This document shows positions 43,677-55,422 of a stretch of DNA of 64,000 bases, piece by piece; the first letter of the stretch is position 1, and the number at the start of each line of letters is the position of its first letter. The stretch lies in NCBI RefSeq assembly GCF_024868665.1, contig NC_079914.1, positions 8,499,104-8,563,103 of the forward strand, read 5' to 3'. Below the pieces are notes generated by a model that was given only the letters and a program-made list of their open reading frames with translations, did no database searches and was not told the origin of the DNA. This DNA is from Triplophysa rosa. Taxonomy: Eukaryota; Chordata; Actinopteri; Cypriniformes; Nemacheilidae. Position numbers and translations under genes: made by a program.

Positions 43677-45064
43677 CAACCTGATCTCACGGGAATTCGT
43701 AACTATTTTACGAGTTGGCTAATTTGTACGTTGTGAATCGTGCAAAAATGTGCAATACAAAAAAGCAATACTGAAGCCCCACCCCTAAACCTAACGTCAC
43801 TGGCGCGAAAGAAAAATGTACTAAAACGTATGGATGAGATCGTACGAATTATCCAAAATTAGCCACCTCGTAAAATAGTTAAAGGAGCCATTCTTTTGCT
43901 GTTTTTGAGGCTTTGATTGTGTTTTTTGGCTGTTTAACAATGGATGTTCATGTTTCTAATTTCAAAAAACGCTTTATATTTCACATATTTCAAGTCTATT
44001 GTTCACCGCTGTCCGTCTTCTAACAAAACGACTTGATTTCTTCCGGTCTATATAAAGTCCCTCCTTCCGAAACGCTCTGATTGGTAAAGCTGACCAGGTC
44101 TGTCGTGATTGGTTCCCTGCTTAGAGCGTGTGTCTGAAGATACACCATATCAGCGAGCTTCCGTTTCTCAGGCTGTTGTGATTGGTCTGTCCCCCTCTTG
44201 GTGCACGTGTAAACTTTGGCTTTTAGCAATAAACAGTAACAATGGCGTCAACTTCACTTTAACAGTTAAAAACATGCGGATCGATCGAAGTGTAACGGAG
44301 GTCTGCTAGTGCATGTGCAAACGTCAATCTTTGTTAGAGATCGCTTTTTTCCTACTATGGCGAGGGAAATGACACCGGACCGAATGACGTCAGACCTGTT
44401 ATATTAATTAACACTAAAAACAGAAGCGTTAGTTTTGCATTTTTATATTGGACCTAAGTTGGATAATAAAACAAGCAGATTGACCAGAGACATTTGCAAG
44501 CAGGACTTCAAAGGACGTTTCATAGAAGTGTTTTAGAGGTATGCGCACACACACACAATATCAGTGTATTACAGCTTTCACAGCTGATGTTAAAGTCATG
44601 GATGCTGTTATTTGACCGTTGGTTATCTGAGAATGTGTGTAGCTGAATTCTTATTACCAGCTGTAGGACTGTGATGAAAGTGAAAGTAATGATGCGTGCA
44701 GCTCAGTCAAATGTTTACAATCTCTGATAACCAAACACTACTCCAGCGGATCTTCCTCTTCTCTAAGGAAGGCCTCGCCCCTTTTTTGGCATATTCCTGT
44801 GGGCGGAGGTTATTAAAAGCACTCGGAATAGTGACATCATGTACCCGGGAAGTAGAGGGCTGTAGTCCGATTCCAGCCGTTCTCTGTAGTTCTTGAAAAG
44901 GGAATTCTGTTAAAGACAATATCTCTCTTGGCATTGAACTTTGAGCTTTATCATTTTGCAGGTATTGTTTATGCTCTAACAGCAACATTAAACACTAACT
45001 AAAGGTTGAAAAATGGGATCGCGGGGAATTGGACTTTTAAGTTTTTGCCATGAGATGGTGTTGG
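43677..45064. mobile_element. Outer fold-back repeat split by an insertion
   Basis: The left arm CAACCTGATCTCACGGGAAT is followed by TAACTATTTTACGAGTTGGC and, near 43865, the inverse CACCTCGTAAAATAGTT. The expected end resumes at 45041 with CCATGAGATGGTGTTG. The interval between is the element at 43879-45040. Confidence 0.6.
43879..45040. mobile_element. Inner TTAA-flanked element nested in a repeat
   Basis: It begins TTAAAGGAGCCATTC and ends GAATTGGACTTTTAA, which are imperfect inverted repeats with TTAA at both borders. It contains CTGATTGG and GTGATTGG blocks common in fish DNA transposons. There is no clear transposase. Confidence 0.6.
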
Positions 45065-46341
45065 TATGCTTCACGTTATTATAGCAAGATGCTTTTTAAG
45101 AATGCATGTAAATTTAATCAATATTGCAATTATTTTAATAGATAATTATTAGCAGATTAAATATAAACTTTCTGTCTGCCCCCATACGCTAGAATTTTGA
45201 GTGTAATTTATTGGTCAAAAAGACAGAAAATACAAAATAAACCAAGTTGAAGATTAATTTGACTGACTCAAAGCCTTATTCATTTCCCAAAAAGACATTT
45301 CAATAGATACAATGATAATATAGATATTGCGAGAATTCTTTTGGCGGCGATAACCGTGTCTTGAAAATGCAATATCGTGACAGTCCAACAACCAACACGC
45401 TATCATCTAGTATAGCGAGTTTTGCAAGCACCTCACACATTTCCTTAAAAAACAAATGAATGTTTTACAACACAATACTACACTTTCCTGTGAAAGAGAT
45501 GTTTAACCTCAGAGAGGATTTCCTGGTTAAATAAAAAAATATATATACTCATGTCACAATTAAATATGACCATCATAAAAATATATTCTAAGTTGTAAAT
45601 CAGCATGGCATTTATTGCAGTTTCTTATATTGTTTTTTCTCACTTCATTGTAGACTGTCCAGAGGCTGTTTTAACAAAGCCAGAGGAAGTAATATGAACG
45701 AGCGTTTCCCGTAAGAAGCTATTAAAGTTGACAATCTTACCCAGCAGCCTCTCTGTTTACAAGCGTCTCTCATTTGAGAAATAACCCCTCTTGTCGCATT
45801 TTGTTCGTTCATTTAAGTTGTCTCACGTTCCCATGTACAGTGATCCGACATAAAAAATAAGTGTACTGAGAAAGCTAAACATAACTAAATCTGTTGATAG
45901 GTTTAGCCATGTAATGTTAATTTGCCTCTTGATGTGACACAAGAGATTCAGTGTTGCAGGACTTTGGTGTTATTTTTCCAAACGTACGCCGCACGTTGAG
46001 GGTAATTTGGGCGGTGAGTGGTGTCATTAAATCGGCCAGACACACGGGGCTTTCACGCTCTCCTACAAGACTTAGGTGTACACAAGTGCCATAGACATCT
46101 GACACAATTCCTCACTTGTGTAGGATCAGCCAGAGTTTGTTCACTATGCAACATTGTTGATTTACTCGAAGTGTTCAACGGTCATTTTTAGCCGTGACGG
46201 TTTTACACAGAGGGCCAACTGAAAAGCAACATCTTGAAACAAACTGCAGTCCGTGTCGAGCAAAATATTCAACTGTTTTCCAGTGGAAACATAACCTTTA
46301 ACACTAGCTAGCATTTGATCCGTTTTTATTTTATTTACATC

Positions 46342-46488
46342 ACCGGTCAAATGTTTGGACGCACTTCACTGAATTTATATTTCTCATGATCTTAGAAACC
46401 TTTTGTATAACATTTCGGTCTCTTCACACTCCCTTTAATTCCATTACTAATAATAAGGAAAATACGTAGGTGTGTCCAAACATCTGAT
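46342..46488. mobile_element. Tc1/mariner-like MITE fragment
   Basis: GGTCAAATGTTTGGACGC at the left and GGTGTGTCCAAACATCTGA at the right are inverted, as in Tc1-type elements known from fish. The body of about 110 bp is non-coding. Confidence 0.5.
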
Positions 46489-47720
46489 GCGTGTCAACTT
46501 CATCGACTATCCTAAACAAAAAATAGAAGGTCATCCTGGGACAAAATGTGAGGCATCAAAAAGTATTTATATTTCGTCACACTTTCCGAATTAAGGAAAG
46601 CCGAACCTTCCAAAAAGTCGTGACCGTCCGCCTCCTCTGAGGGCTCTGTTTTTAATCTATTGGTTCCAGTCCATAGAAAACAATTCTTCAGAGCTTATGT
46701 GGAATGGATGCCGTGAGAATCAACAACCCTTTTGCGAGAACATGTTTGATATGAGGCACTTTATTGCTGATAAAACTCAATCCCAGGAGGCCCCTAAACA
46801 TAAACCATTTATGGGTGTGCGGACCAACGGCTAAAAATACTTTGGAGCTCCGCTTTTGAGTTTCACAGACCCTTTCTAGGATTTAATAAAACAAAGTGGG
46901 TTTACAGGAAGTCTAATGTTAAAACTTGTTGGTATTGGTTACTGAGTATTCCCATTGCAACAAAATATCAGATAAAATGCAAATGAAAATTTGCTGACGT
47001 CTTCTGCTTCTCAGATTTATTTTCCAGAGAAAAAGACCCCAAGTTATCTCATGTGTTTCTTCTAGATCTTCAAAAGTGATCTCAACTCTGAACTGCTATC
47101 ATGTCTTCAATCTAAATCAAAAATACTCAAACTCAGATGTTTCTCATTATTCCAAGACCAAATCCTTATACCATCTACATTATTTTTTAAGTTTTAAATC
47201 TCAGCAACAGCTGACCGCCCTACAAAAAAGAAGTTTATTCACGTGTGCTATTAGTACACTTCTGTCAAACTAAAAACAAGAAAGTACTTGCAAGCTACTT
47301 TTTACGTGCTTCACAGAAATATGCTTAAAATGACACTCAAGTATATTTGGCCTGTACTTGTACTCTTTTGATGGACATATACTCTATTAAAGTATAATGA
47401 TGTATTCTTAGTATATTTGGCTTGTCGTTGTGTTTACCATTTTGGTTAAGTGACCCATAAAATACTTTTTTTAAAATCATTTTAATGCTGTCTAAGACAT
47501 CAGTGAAACTGAAGGTTTGTTCAGAGAAATTCACTTCAAATCTATGTTAAGCTTGTTTAGAAACTAGTTTACTACTCTTACGATATAAAGTACATTTAAA
47601 AGTGTACTTTTATAAATAAATAAAGAACTACTTGGGCCAGTTTAGTCCCAAGTAGTATTAAAATAGTACACTTACACTATATACTAGTACATTCGTATTT
47701 GTGTACTTACTGTAGTAAAC

Positions 47721-47998
47721 TTAATGGGACAAAGAAAAATTCTGTCTTCATTTACTCACCCATAAATTGTTCCAAATCTGTATAAATGTCTTTGTTCTGT
47801 TGAACACAAAATAAGATATTTTGAAGAATGTAGGAAAGCAAACACTTCTGACTACCATTGTATTTTTTCCTAATATTGAAGTCAATGGTGGCCAACTGTT
47901 TGGTTACAAGCATTCTTCCAAATATCGTTCTCCGTGTTCATCAGAACAAAGATATTTATACAGATTTAGAACAAATGATGACAGAATTTTGACAGAAT
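47721..47998. mobile_element. MITE family B, degraded
   Basis: It contains AAAATTCTGTCTTCATTTAC, the ACCATTG fold-back centre and ATGATGACAGAATTTT near the right end. The outermost repeats are decayed. Confidence 0.7.
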
Positions 47999-48919
47999 TA
48001 TGAACTCTGAGAGTCTTGAATTTTACGCAACGAATTAATCAACCAAAATTAAACGTAATCTGAATGTCAAAGCCTGACAGGACCCCTCAATGCGTTTCAC
48101 CCGACCAATTGCTTGGGAGGACGCAGGGGAAAAGATGAGCTCATTAGAGATAATTCCACATCAGTTCATTTATTTTTCAGTCTTGTTTATTCCCCACGCC
48201 CGGATACATGCTAAGTTTATTTTCACACCACATTCCCGTAAGAAACCCTCCCAGTACCTTCTTAACAAACAAACCTCCACACCTTCACCTCACCGCAGGT
48301 CAATCTAAGCACGCTGTGCCTTATCCCTGCTCCGTCTGTCCATTAAAAGACATGGGATACACATGGAAGACACAAACCCACATGTTTTAAACAACATCCA
48401 CAGACTTAACGTGTATACAGAGATATATAAACACAGGTGGTGAAGGTGCCGACACGGGCGGTAGGTAGAAAATGTGCCGTACACATGCTCCTCAGAGAGC
48501 TCAAAGCTGATCCGAGATGAGCTTCATGAAATCTTTTGTTGTGGTTGTGGGATGTGTAGGCTGATTCTAGATCAGTGGGGAAAGGCACAGCCCAAGACTT
48601 CATTATCTCGATGTGGCTTGAAATGTTACAGATGAGCACAGAGTGAATGCAGCATGAGGCGATGTCTTCATGGAGCTCAAACATGTCACAGATCACAACC
48701 TGAGGGGAATTTCATGCTTAGTAAAATAGTATTGTTTACATTTGTGATGGAAGACACGCTTCTCGGGAATGATGTAGTAGTGGGATACGTTGGAAAACTG
48801 AATACAGCTGGTGAATCACTCCTTTTCTCTCTTTTTGATTTCTACAATGTGATTGTTTAGACACATGATAACACACCTTTCCTGAATGAACATAAAATTC
48901 ATAATCAATCAGAAACAAG

Positions 48920-49127
48920 TTAAGGGCTACCAAAAACCGTTGGTGCCCATTGACTTCTACTGTGCAACCAGTGCAAGTCAATGGGGATCAACGGGTTTCT
49001 ACCAACATTTTTCAAAATATCTTCTTTTGTGTTCTGCAGAGGAAAGAAAGTCATACAGGTTTAAAATGACAAGAGGTTGTGTAAATAATGACAGAATTTT
49101 CATTTTGAAGGTGAACTATCCCTTTAA
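48920..49127. mobile_element. MITE family B, deleted left half
   Basis: The right half is intact (ATGACAGAATTTTCATTTTG to GAACTATCCCTTTAA) but most of the left arm is missing. Confidence 0.7.
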
Positions 49128-52100
49128 GTCAAATTTAGGCCCAATCCCAATTCTACCCCTACACTTTCCAAGTGTGAAGTGGTACGGGTGTCACAATTCT
49201 CTTTTGGTTGGAGGGGTAGGGGTAAGGGGAAGGGCCAGATAGCCCTTCAAACGAAGATTTTTCGGGACCTCACTTCAAACGAAAGGCTAAGAGAAATTTC
49301 CAGTAATTTTTGCCATTAATAAGGATTTTTATGACAATTTTTCATTTTATGTATGTTACATTCAATCTTGTGTTTGTGTTAACGGTGATGTTCTTTTAAC
49401 GTTTGCAAAAAAAATCGCTAAAGTTTGCTAGCTGACAGCACTGATTGCACGATATTAGAAAATATATTTTTATGTCATATACCCGGTGCATCGGCACATG
49501 TCCTCTGACGTAACGTTAGGAGCTAGCAACGACATATGATGACGTATACCAGTGTAGTAGTGGTGTCCCATTTCTTAGCGGAAAGATCTCACAGATAAAG
49601 GAAGATTGTTCCATAGGACCGGCCACTGCAAACGCACGGTCGCCTTGATTTTCAATCTAGATCTTGGGTAAGTTAGTGTAATACTATTTGCGGATCACAA
49701 TCATCTATAGTCGACCTATTCACATTAACAATATCAGATAAATAGGAGGGGGACAAACCTTTCAATGACTTAAAAACAAATAATAAAATGTTAAATTCAA
49801 TTTTATATATTATTTATATATCAACGTATAATTGACAAACATCCGAACAAAGACAACTGAGCAGCCTATTGTAATGGTTACCTCCTCAGGGAGCTTACTG
49901 AAGAAAGCACTGACAGAGCATTTGACAGATTGTAATACGTATGATACATTTTGATGATGTGGAAAAAGCCAGATCTGTCTGGGGACATGGCCCCTTACTT
50001 ACTTATAATGGTTGTGTATAAGTGTATCTATACCAGACTCCCAAAAACCACCCATGATTTGCATCCTAACTTTATCATAATTGATACAGTTTTCAATAAA
50101 TGGATCAAAGTGGAATCCTCCCAAAGGTTCTGTTCTCTGAAGTATAACCCACACACCACATAAAATGTAGCAAGAATAGAAAAACAGTAAACTCGCTTTT
50201 GACTCAAAACAAAGAAAGCACAAACTCATAATGAGGTTGGAGGAATATATGGTGATGTTTTAAGAAGATTTGTCGGAAGACATAGGCCTACTGGAAGTGT
50301 TGGAAGACACTGGTCCAGATGTTTGAAAAGACATGACGAGGGTCAAGACTTGCGAAACTGGGTAAAAGCATCGAACATACAGTAAGATACGTTCAAAAAT
50401 GCTTCAGGCTCGCCTGCACACCCTGGGGGTGTCTCAATTTTTGATCTCGTCTCACACTGTTGCTATACATAGAATTAGTTTTGTTTGGACATATGGAGCC
50501 AAAAATGCATATTTCTTGAATGCAGTAAAGACAAATGGTCCTGTCTAAACGGTCCTGTTTAGGGACGGAGGCTGTCTGATTTAAAAGCGGACCTCTTTCC
50601 TCACTTGACCTTTATCTCGTACTGCACTAATTATGAATGATACTATATGTCTCATGAATCAGACACATGTTGCATGTATGTCATACCCTCCCCAATCTAT
50701 TTGGATTAGGAATACATTCCCAGACTTCTGCCTCGCTGTCCTGAAAGTACTAAAGGAGATTTAAGAGCTGAGGGTTGTTCATATGACAGCGATAGTTAGT
50801 TTCAGCGGAAAAAAGGCGAGTCTTTTTGTGCTTAACAAAATGATCACAAGCATAATAACTAAATGTTGAAAATTACTTTTGAAAGTACTTTTCTTTTGAA
50901 AAAAGTCATTTTGATTCAGTTTAATTTTATATATTTCTATGGTGCTTTTCACTGTTTTGCATTGTGACAGCTTGGAGACATAAAGACAAAAAATCATTAA
51001 AGAATCCAAATAAAAAGGAAAAACAAGCTTTATGTATGCTGTAAAAAACGTAATTGTACTGAATTTTACGATTTTACTTTACTGAATTTTGCGGTAAATC
51101 AAAAAAATTAACTGCAAACTTACAAATTTGTAAAATAACTTTAAAATCTATTTACTTCACAGAAACCAGCTGGTAGCCAGAAAAAAATGTCTATGAGTTC
51201 TCACTACATGTATGACGTAAAAAGGCACCAGCTCATGCTTTAAAAAAGGTTCATCGAGTTTTACAATTTACAATGTTCAAAATGTATAACAATAAAAAAG
51301 GTAAAGACAGTGTTCAATGCAAAATGACACACATTTCAGCTGGCTTAAAGAGACCATTAGGTGATGCTAAACCAAACATCAAGAGTCTTCACGGCTATTC
51401 TTAGGGAGACCTGTAAAATGCATCAAACTTAACAGCAGATAAGAGACAAGTCAAGATAAGTTATCATAAAACATGCAAATCACAAAACCAGAAGGAATGT
51501 GATTGGTATACAACAACACAGTTAAGACATTCTTCTGCTCAGACCCTTGAAGACCATGAGAATGTTAATGTGAGAACAGACTGTAACGTTCTGATGTGGT
51601 GTGCATGTCCTTCGGATGGAAAAGGAAGCTGTTATTGATGGGAACTATTAAAATGCGGTACGTAACTGAATAAGCAAAAGCCAGATGTTTGGTGTCTGCG
51701 CGCAAAGGGGTGTGTGGCGGGTGCGGGGCAGCTAGGATGAAGGCATGGGCGGGGGCAAAAAGGTGAAGGCCCTTGAGATTCCCTTTTTCCCTACATTCAT
51801 AAACACGTACCCCTTCGGTTCCCACTGAACTTCACATTCCAACTCACCACTGCGTGTCGGGAAGCCTTGAATCACATAAGCAAACCAAACACTGGCTCAA
51901 TAAATCTAGCACATGTTGCTATTAAAACCTGCCCGTAAATGACTGTCTGATTACTCTGAAGAAAAATTACAAGGGCCATTCGGTCGTCTACGGCATCTCC
52001 TTTTCCCAAACTCCAAGTTAAACAAAATGTGGAAGTCATAATCACAAAGACCATAACAACATCTTCTGGGTGTTTTTAGGGTTATTAATGACCTCAACTA

Positions 52101-53105
52101 ACTAGCACGTCACAGCCGAATGGATTCGACGGGAATTATGGAACTGGTGTGCAAATCTGAAATCTGGACTTTAAAGTGAACTGGAGAAGATCAGAAACAT
52201 GATGGTCTTAATGGGCTGTAACAGTGGTCCATGCAACCTCCCCCTTCCAAGACATTCCTTTGCCAATGCACCATCTCCAGGCTGGAGTGCTAAATTGGAC
52301 GTCCTTTGGGAATACTGTGAGAATGTCAAGTCTGGTTGCATATAGCATGGGAGAACAGCAATGGGGGTGCGCGAGATGTTACACAAGAAACTTTTGAAGT
52401 TTTATTAATCATTGTGTTGAAAGGATGGTTGTTTCAGAGCTGTGGATTCGTTTAGGCAGCCCAAGAAAACTTTCTTTGGGGTTTGTGTGTGCGTGTTTTG
52501 TACAAGCCGAGGCTCTGGGAGAGTGATGACCTGCCACCCCACAAGGAGGAAAAAATGGCATTTCCCATTTTTACCATGAAAAACGATGTTTGATCAAAGA
52601 ATAGATATGAGATGTTTTAACTGCAAATGTTGAGGGGCTTGGCTTGCGTTCGGGGAAAATAACAAATGAGGCCAGTGTTGAGGCAATAAATAAAGGCTGT
52701 CACATACTTTTGGACGTTATACTAGATGCCCCCGTGCACAAGCTTGATGACCACTTCCCATGCAAGCAAAAACTTAAATATGCATACACACACGAATTCA
52801 CACGCATACTACATACACATCATGTTAAAATATTTATCATTGTTCCACATCCATGGCACTTTTTGGTAAGTTTGAAAACTTAAATGAATATACTGTCGAC
52901 ACATTTAACAACTTAAAAAAAATCTAAACACTGATAAATAAACTTTATTAAACATTTTGATTTGTATCTTCATTTAACCTGAACAACATCTAGAGGCCAA
53001 AACATTCTTTAAAGTCGGAGATGGGCCTATTTGTCAACCCTGCTAAAAAAATTAAATAAAAACCATTCCATGAATTTAATGGTTATAATGGCAATTGTAT
53101 TGGTT

Positions 53106-53515
53106 TTAAAGGGGTCATATGACACGTCTAAAATGAATATTATCGTTTGTTTTAGATGCAATGCAATGTGTATACATGATTTAAGGTTAAAAACGCTGTT
53201 TTTTGTGACGGAAATGTAACGCCTCTTACCATATTTGGAACATCAGGTTCCAAAGCAATTGTACTGACAGGTACACCACCTTACTTGCGTATACATTTGG
53301 GCGGTCTTAGTCAAATCATACCACGAACTGACGTAGATTTGTGGGGGTGTGGTTACACGAGGTGTTTCAGGCAGGTCTGGGTGAGCATTCGCTTTTAGAT
53401 AGTTTGTTCCGACACTTTAATTTTTGCAATTTTACGTGTCTAATACATGCATGGGCAACTTATAACACACCAAAGACACAGAAAAACATGTATTTGCGCC
53501 ATATGACCCCTTTAA
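53106..53515. mobile_element. TTAA-flanked MITE, family A, internally deleted copy
   Basis: It has the same ends and same orientation as 596-1156 but lacks roughly 150 bp from the middle. TTAA target copies are retained at 53106-53109 and 53512-53515. Confidence 0.85.
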
Positions 53516-53850
53516 TGGAAACTATAATGGTCTCTGGTCTGTACTGGTAATGTGTTGGGCTCTGGTGGGATATTATCTTCCCAAAAAGAAACAGTAGAAA
53601 CCAATCCTACTGAAAAAGGTCCAAAATACACAACAAAGAAATTTTGTAATGGTTTTATGGGAAAAAACAGCTTATGGTTTATAATGGTATTGTAATACAA
53701 GCCATTAGAATTTGTGATGGTTTATAATGGGTTTTTTTACGTAAGTGTATGGGTATTTACTATTTTCAAGTTTTTTTCAAATTCCTTAACACAATTAAAT
53801 TAATATATAGGCTATCAACCTATTTAACTACAGTCAGTTCCTTGCTTCTC

Positions 53851-53852
<2 letters not shown>

Positions 53853-53904
<52 letters not shown>

Positions 53905-53917
53905 GCACACACAAACA
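53853..53917. repeat. CA microsatellite
   Basis: A pure (AC)n tract is followed by degenerate units, about 340 bp beyond the second family A transposon. Confidence 0.9.
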
Positions 53918-54203
53918 CAACCAGTCAATGTATAAAATACACCCTTTAGTCTCGAGTCAGGTGCCATTATGATGACTTATATGGGGTTAAGTCATTCTGC
54001 GTGACTTTACCCAGTAATTTCCCGCAGTACGTGGGATGCCAGCATAATGACACCCGTGAGTGGGAAAATAACACAACATCAGTGGATGCTCGAGCACGCG
54101 TCTGTCTGAAATATTACTGCGCGCGGCCGCCAAACAAACTACTCATACTGAGAATTCAAACACAGACGGCGGAACGGTCGCTTGTTCTTTCGTTGCACGA
54201 AAA

Positions 54204-54210
54204 TATAAAA
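54204..54210 (+). promoter_or_regulatory. TATA-like box of the s1pr4 promoter
   Basis: TATAAAA sits in a locally GC-rich, CpG-containing stretch (about 54090-54260) just upstream of the candidate first exon. Position and context suit a core promoter. No transcript evidence is available. Confidence 0.4.
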
Positions 54211-54234
54211 AATAGAAGTGCTGCTGTGTTCCCG

Positions 54235-54506
54235 GCCGCCCAGACTGAGGTGGAAAGTTGAGGAGAGTTAGTTTGAGAGTTTAGGATTGGAAAGACGACT
54301 CACAGGTGAATTGAGTTTCCATACTTCGTCTTTGACAGCACTTTAAATTAGAAAGTTAGGAAGAAATCTTAAAAATATTAAAACAGTTGATGCAAGTACT
54401 TTAACGTTAGTTCTGGGAAAGGCGAGGTAGTAAGGATATTCCACACATTATAAAGCATGCTGGAAGTTCTTCAGTTTCTAACTTTATCTGACAGGAGAAA
54501 TAAACG
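54235..54506 (+). other. s1pr4: s1pr4 untranslated first exon (candidate)
   Basis: A strong donor (ACG then GTAAGT, GT at 54507) is matched by a pyrimidine-rich acceptor TCTTAG ending at 55306, giving an 800-bp leader intron. The 5' edge is only estimated, from a TATA-like box about 30 bp upstream. The exon contains an upstream ATG at 54457. Confidence 0.6.
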
Positions 54507-55326
54507 GTAAGTCTGCTTTATCACGTCAAACATGTTCAATATTCCATAGAAAATCTTGTTCAGGTTTTTGGTCTTCCTGCATTTTGTTTTATTTTTGGAA
54601 ACCGTTGGAGCAGACGATCACACAAAGTGTTATACTATATAACCTACTAAAAGTCGTTAATAATAATACTGTTGGTAGTCATAACATTTCTCAGTGTTAT
54701 TTCGGCTCGGGGGTAACGTTAAACACACTTTTTGTTGTGTTGGCTTGACTCTTGCCAGACGTGTAATAGACCTACAGATCATTTTGTGGTTTAAATAAGT
54801 ACCTTATGCGTTAATTACTAAAGTCAGAATACAGATCCGCGATTCCCAAACGATCACTTTTGATGGATTGCTTCATTAATACGTCACAGGCATACGTTCT
54901 CGTTTTTATTATATTCAAAATATCCTTTATCATATGTTTTTATTTTAAGTAAAAGTGCAGTAACCATGTTTTTGGGTAGCCTATTAATTAATTGCCATAG
55001 TTTTAATATAGCCTACACATTTCATGGTTGAATCGATTACTATATCAAAATCATGGTTAATTTGTGGTTACCATGATTTAACTACAAAGAAAAATGATAC
55101 TAGTTAATGTTAAAGTTAACCATGTTACTATAGTAATACACAATTGCTTTATTATTAGCTGTATTATACTGTAGTTGGACGTGAGACATGACCACAAACG
55201 CGGTTTTACATCAAAGACCTAAACCAGATTTCCGCTTTTTTAACTTTTTGCTAACAACCTGACGTCTGCTGATATTTTTCCTGTTTTTGTTTCTTTTTGC
55301 TCTTAGGTCTTTCAAAGAAAACCACG

Positions 55327-55380
55327 ATGTGTGAAGCGGCGGATCCGCTTAGCAACTCTCTCATCATAAGCCGCTCATAG
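55327..55380 (+). CDS. Upstream ORF in the s1pr4 leader (17 codons)
   Basis: An ATG at 55327 opens a 17-codon frame that stops at TAG 55378-55380, 42 nt before the receptor start. The protein is not recognisable. The likely role is control of translation of the main frame, with reinitiation possible over the short gap. Confidence 0.4.
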   Translation: MCEAADPLSNSLIISRS

Positions 55381-55422
55381 GCGCCGTCTGCTGTCCGAAA
55401 GCGGTAGTGCAGCGCGGGAAAA

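Larger units (their letters stand above)
37571..54200. other. Spacer between mier2 and s1pr4
   Basis: No coding exon is recognised in these 16.6 kb. The interval holds five family B MITEs, a nested transposon pair (43677-45064), a Tc1-like fragment (46342-46488), the second family A copy (53106-53515) and a CA microsatellite. A CTCF consensus match is at 40101-40116. Stretches such as 37600-40000, 45100-46300 and 49300-52900 show nothing I can name. Confidence 0.55.
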
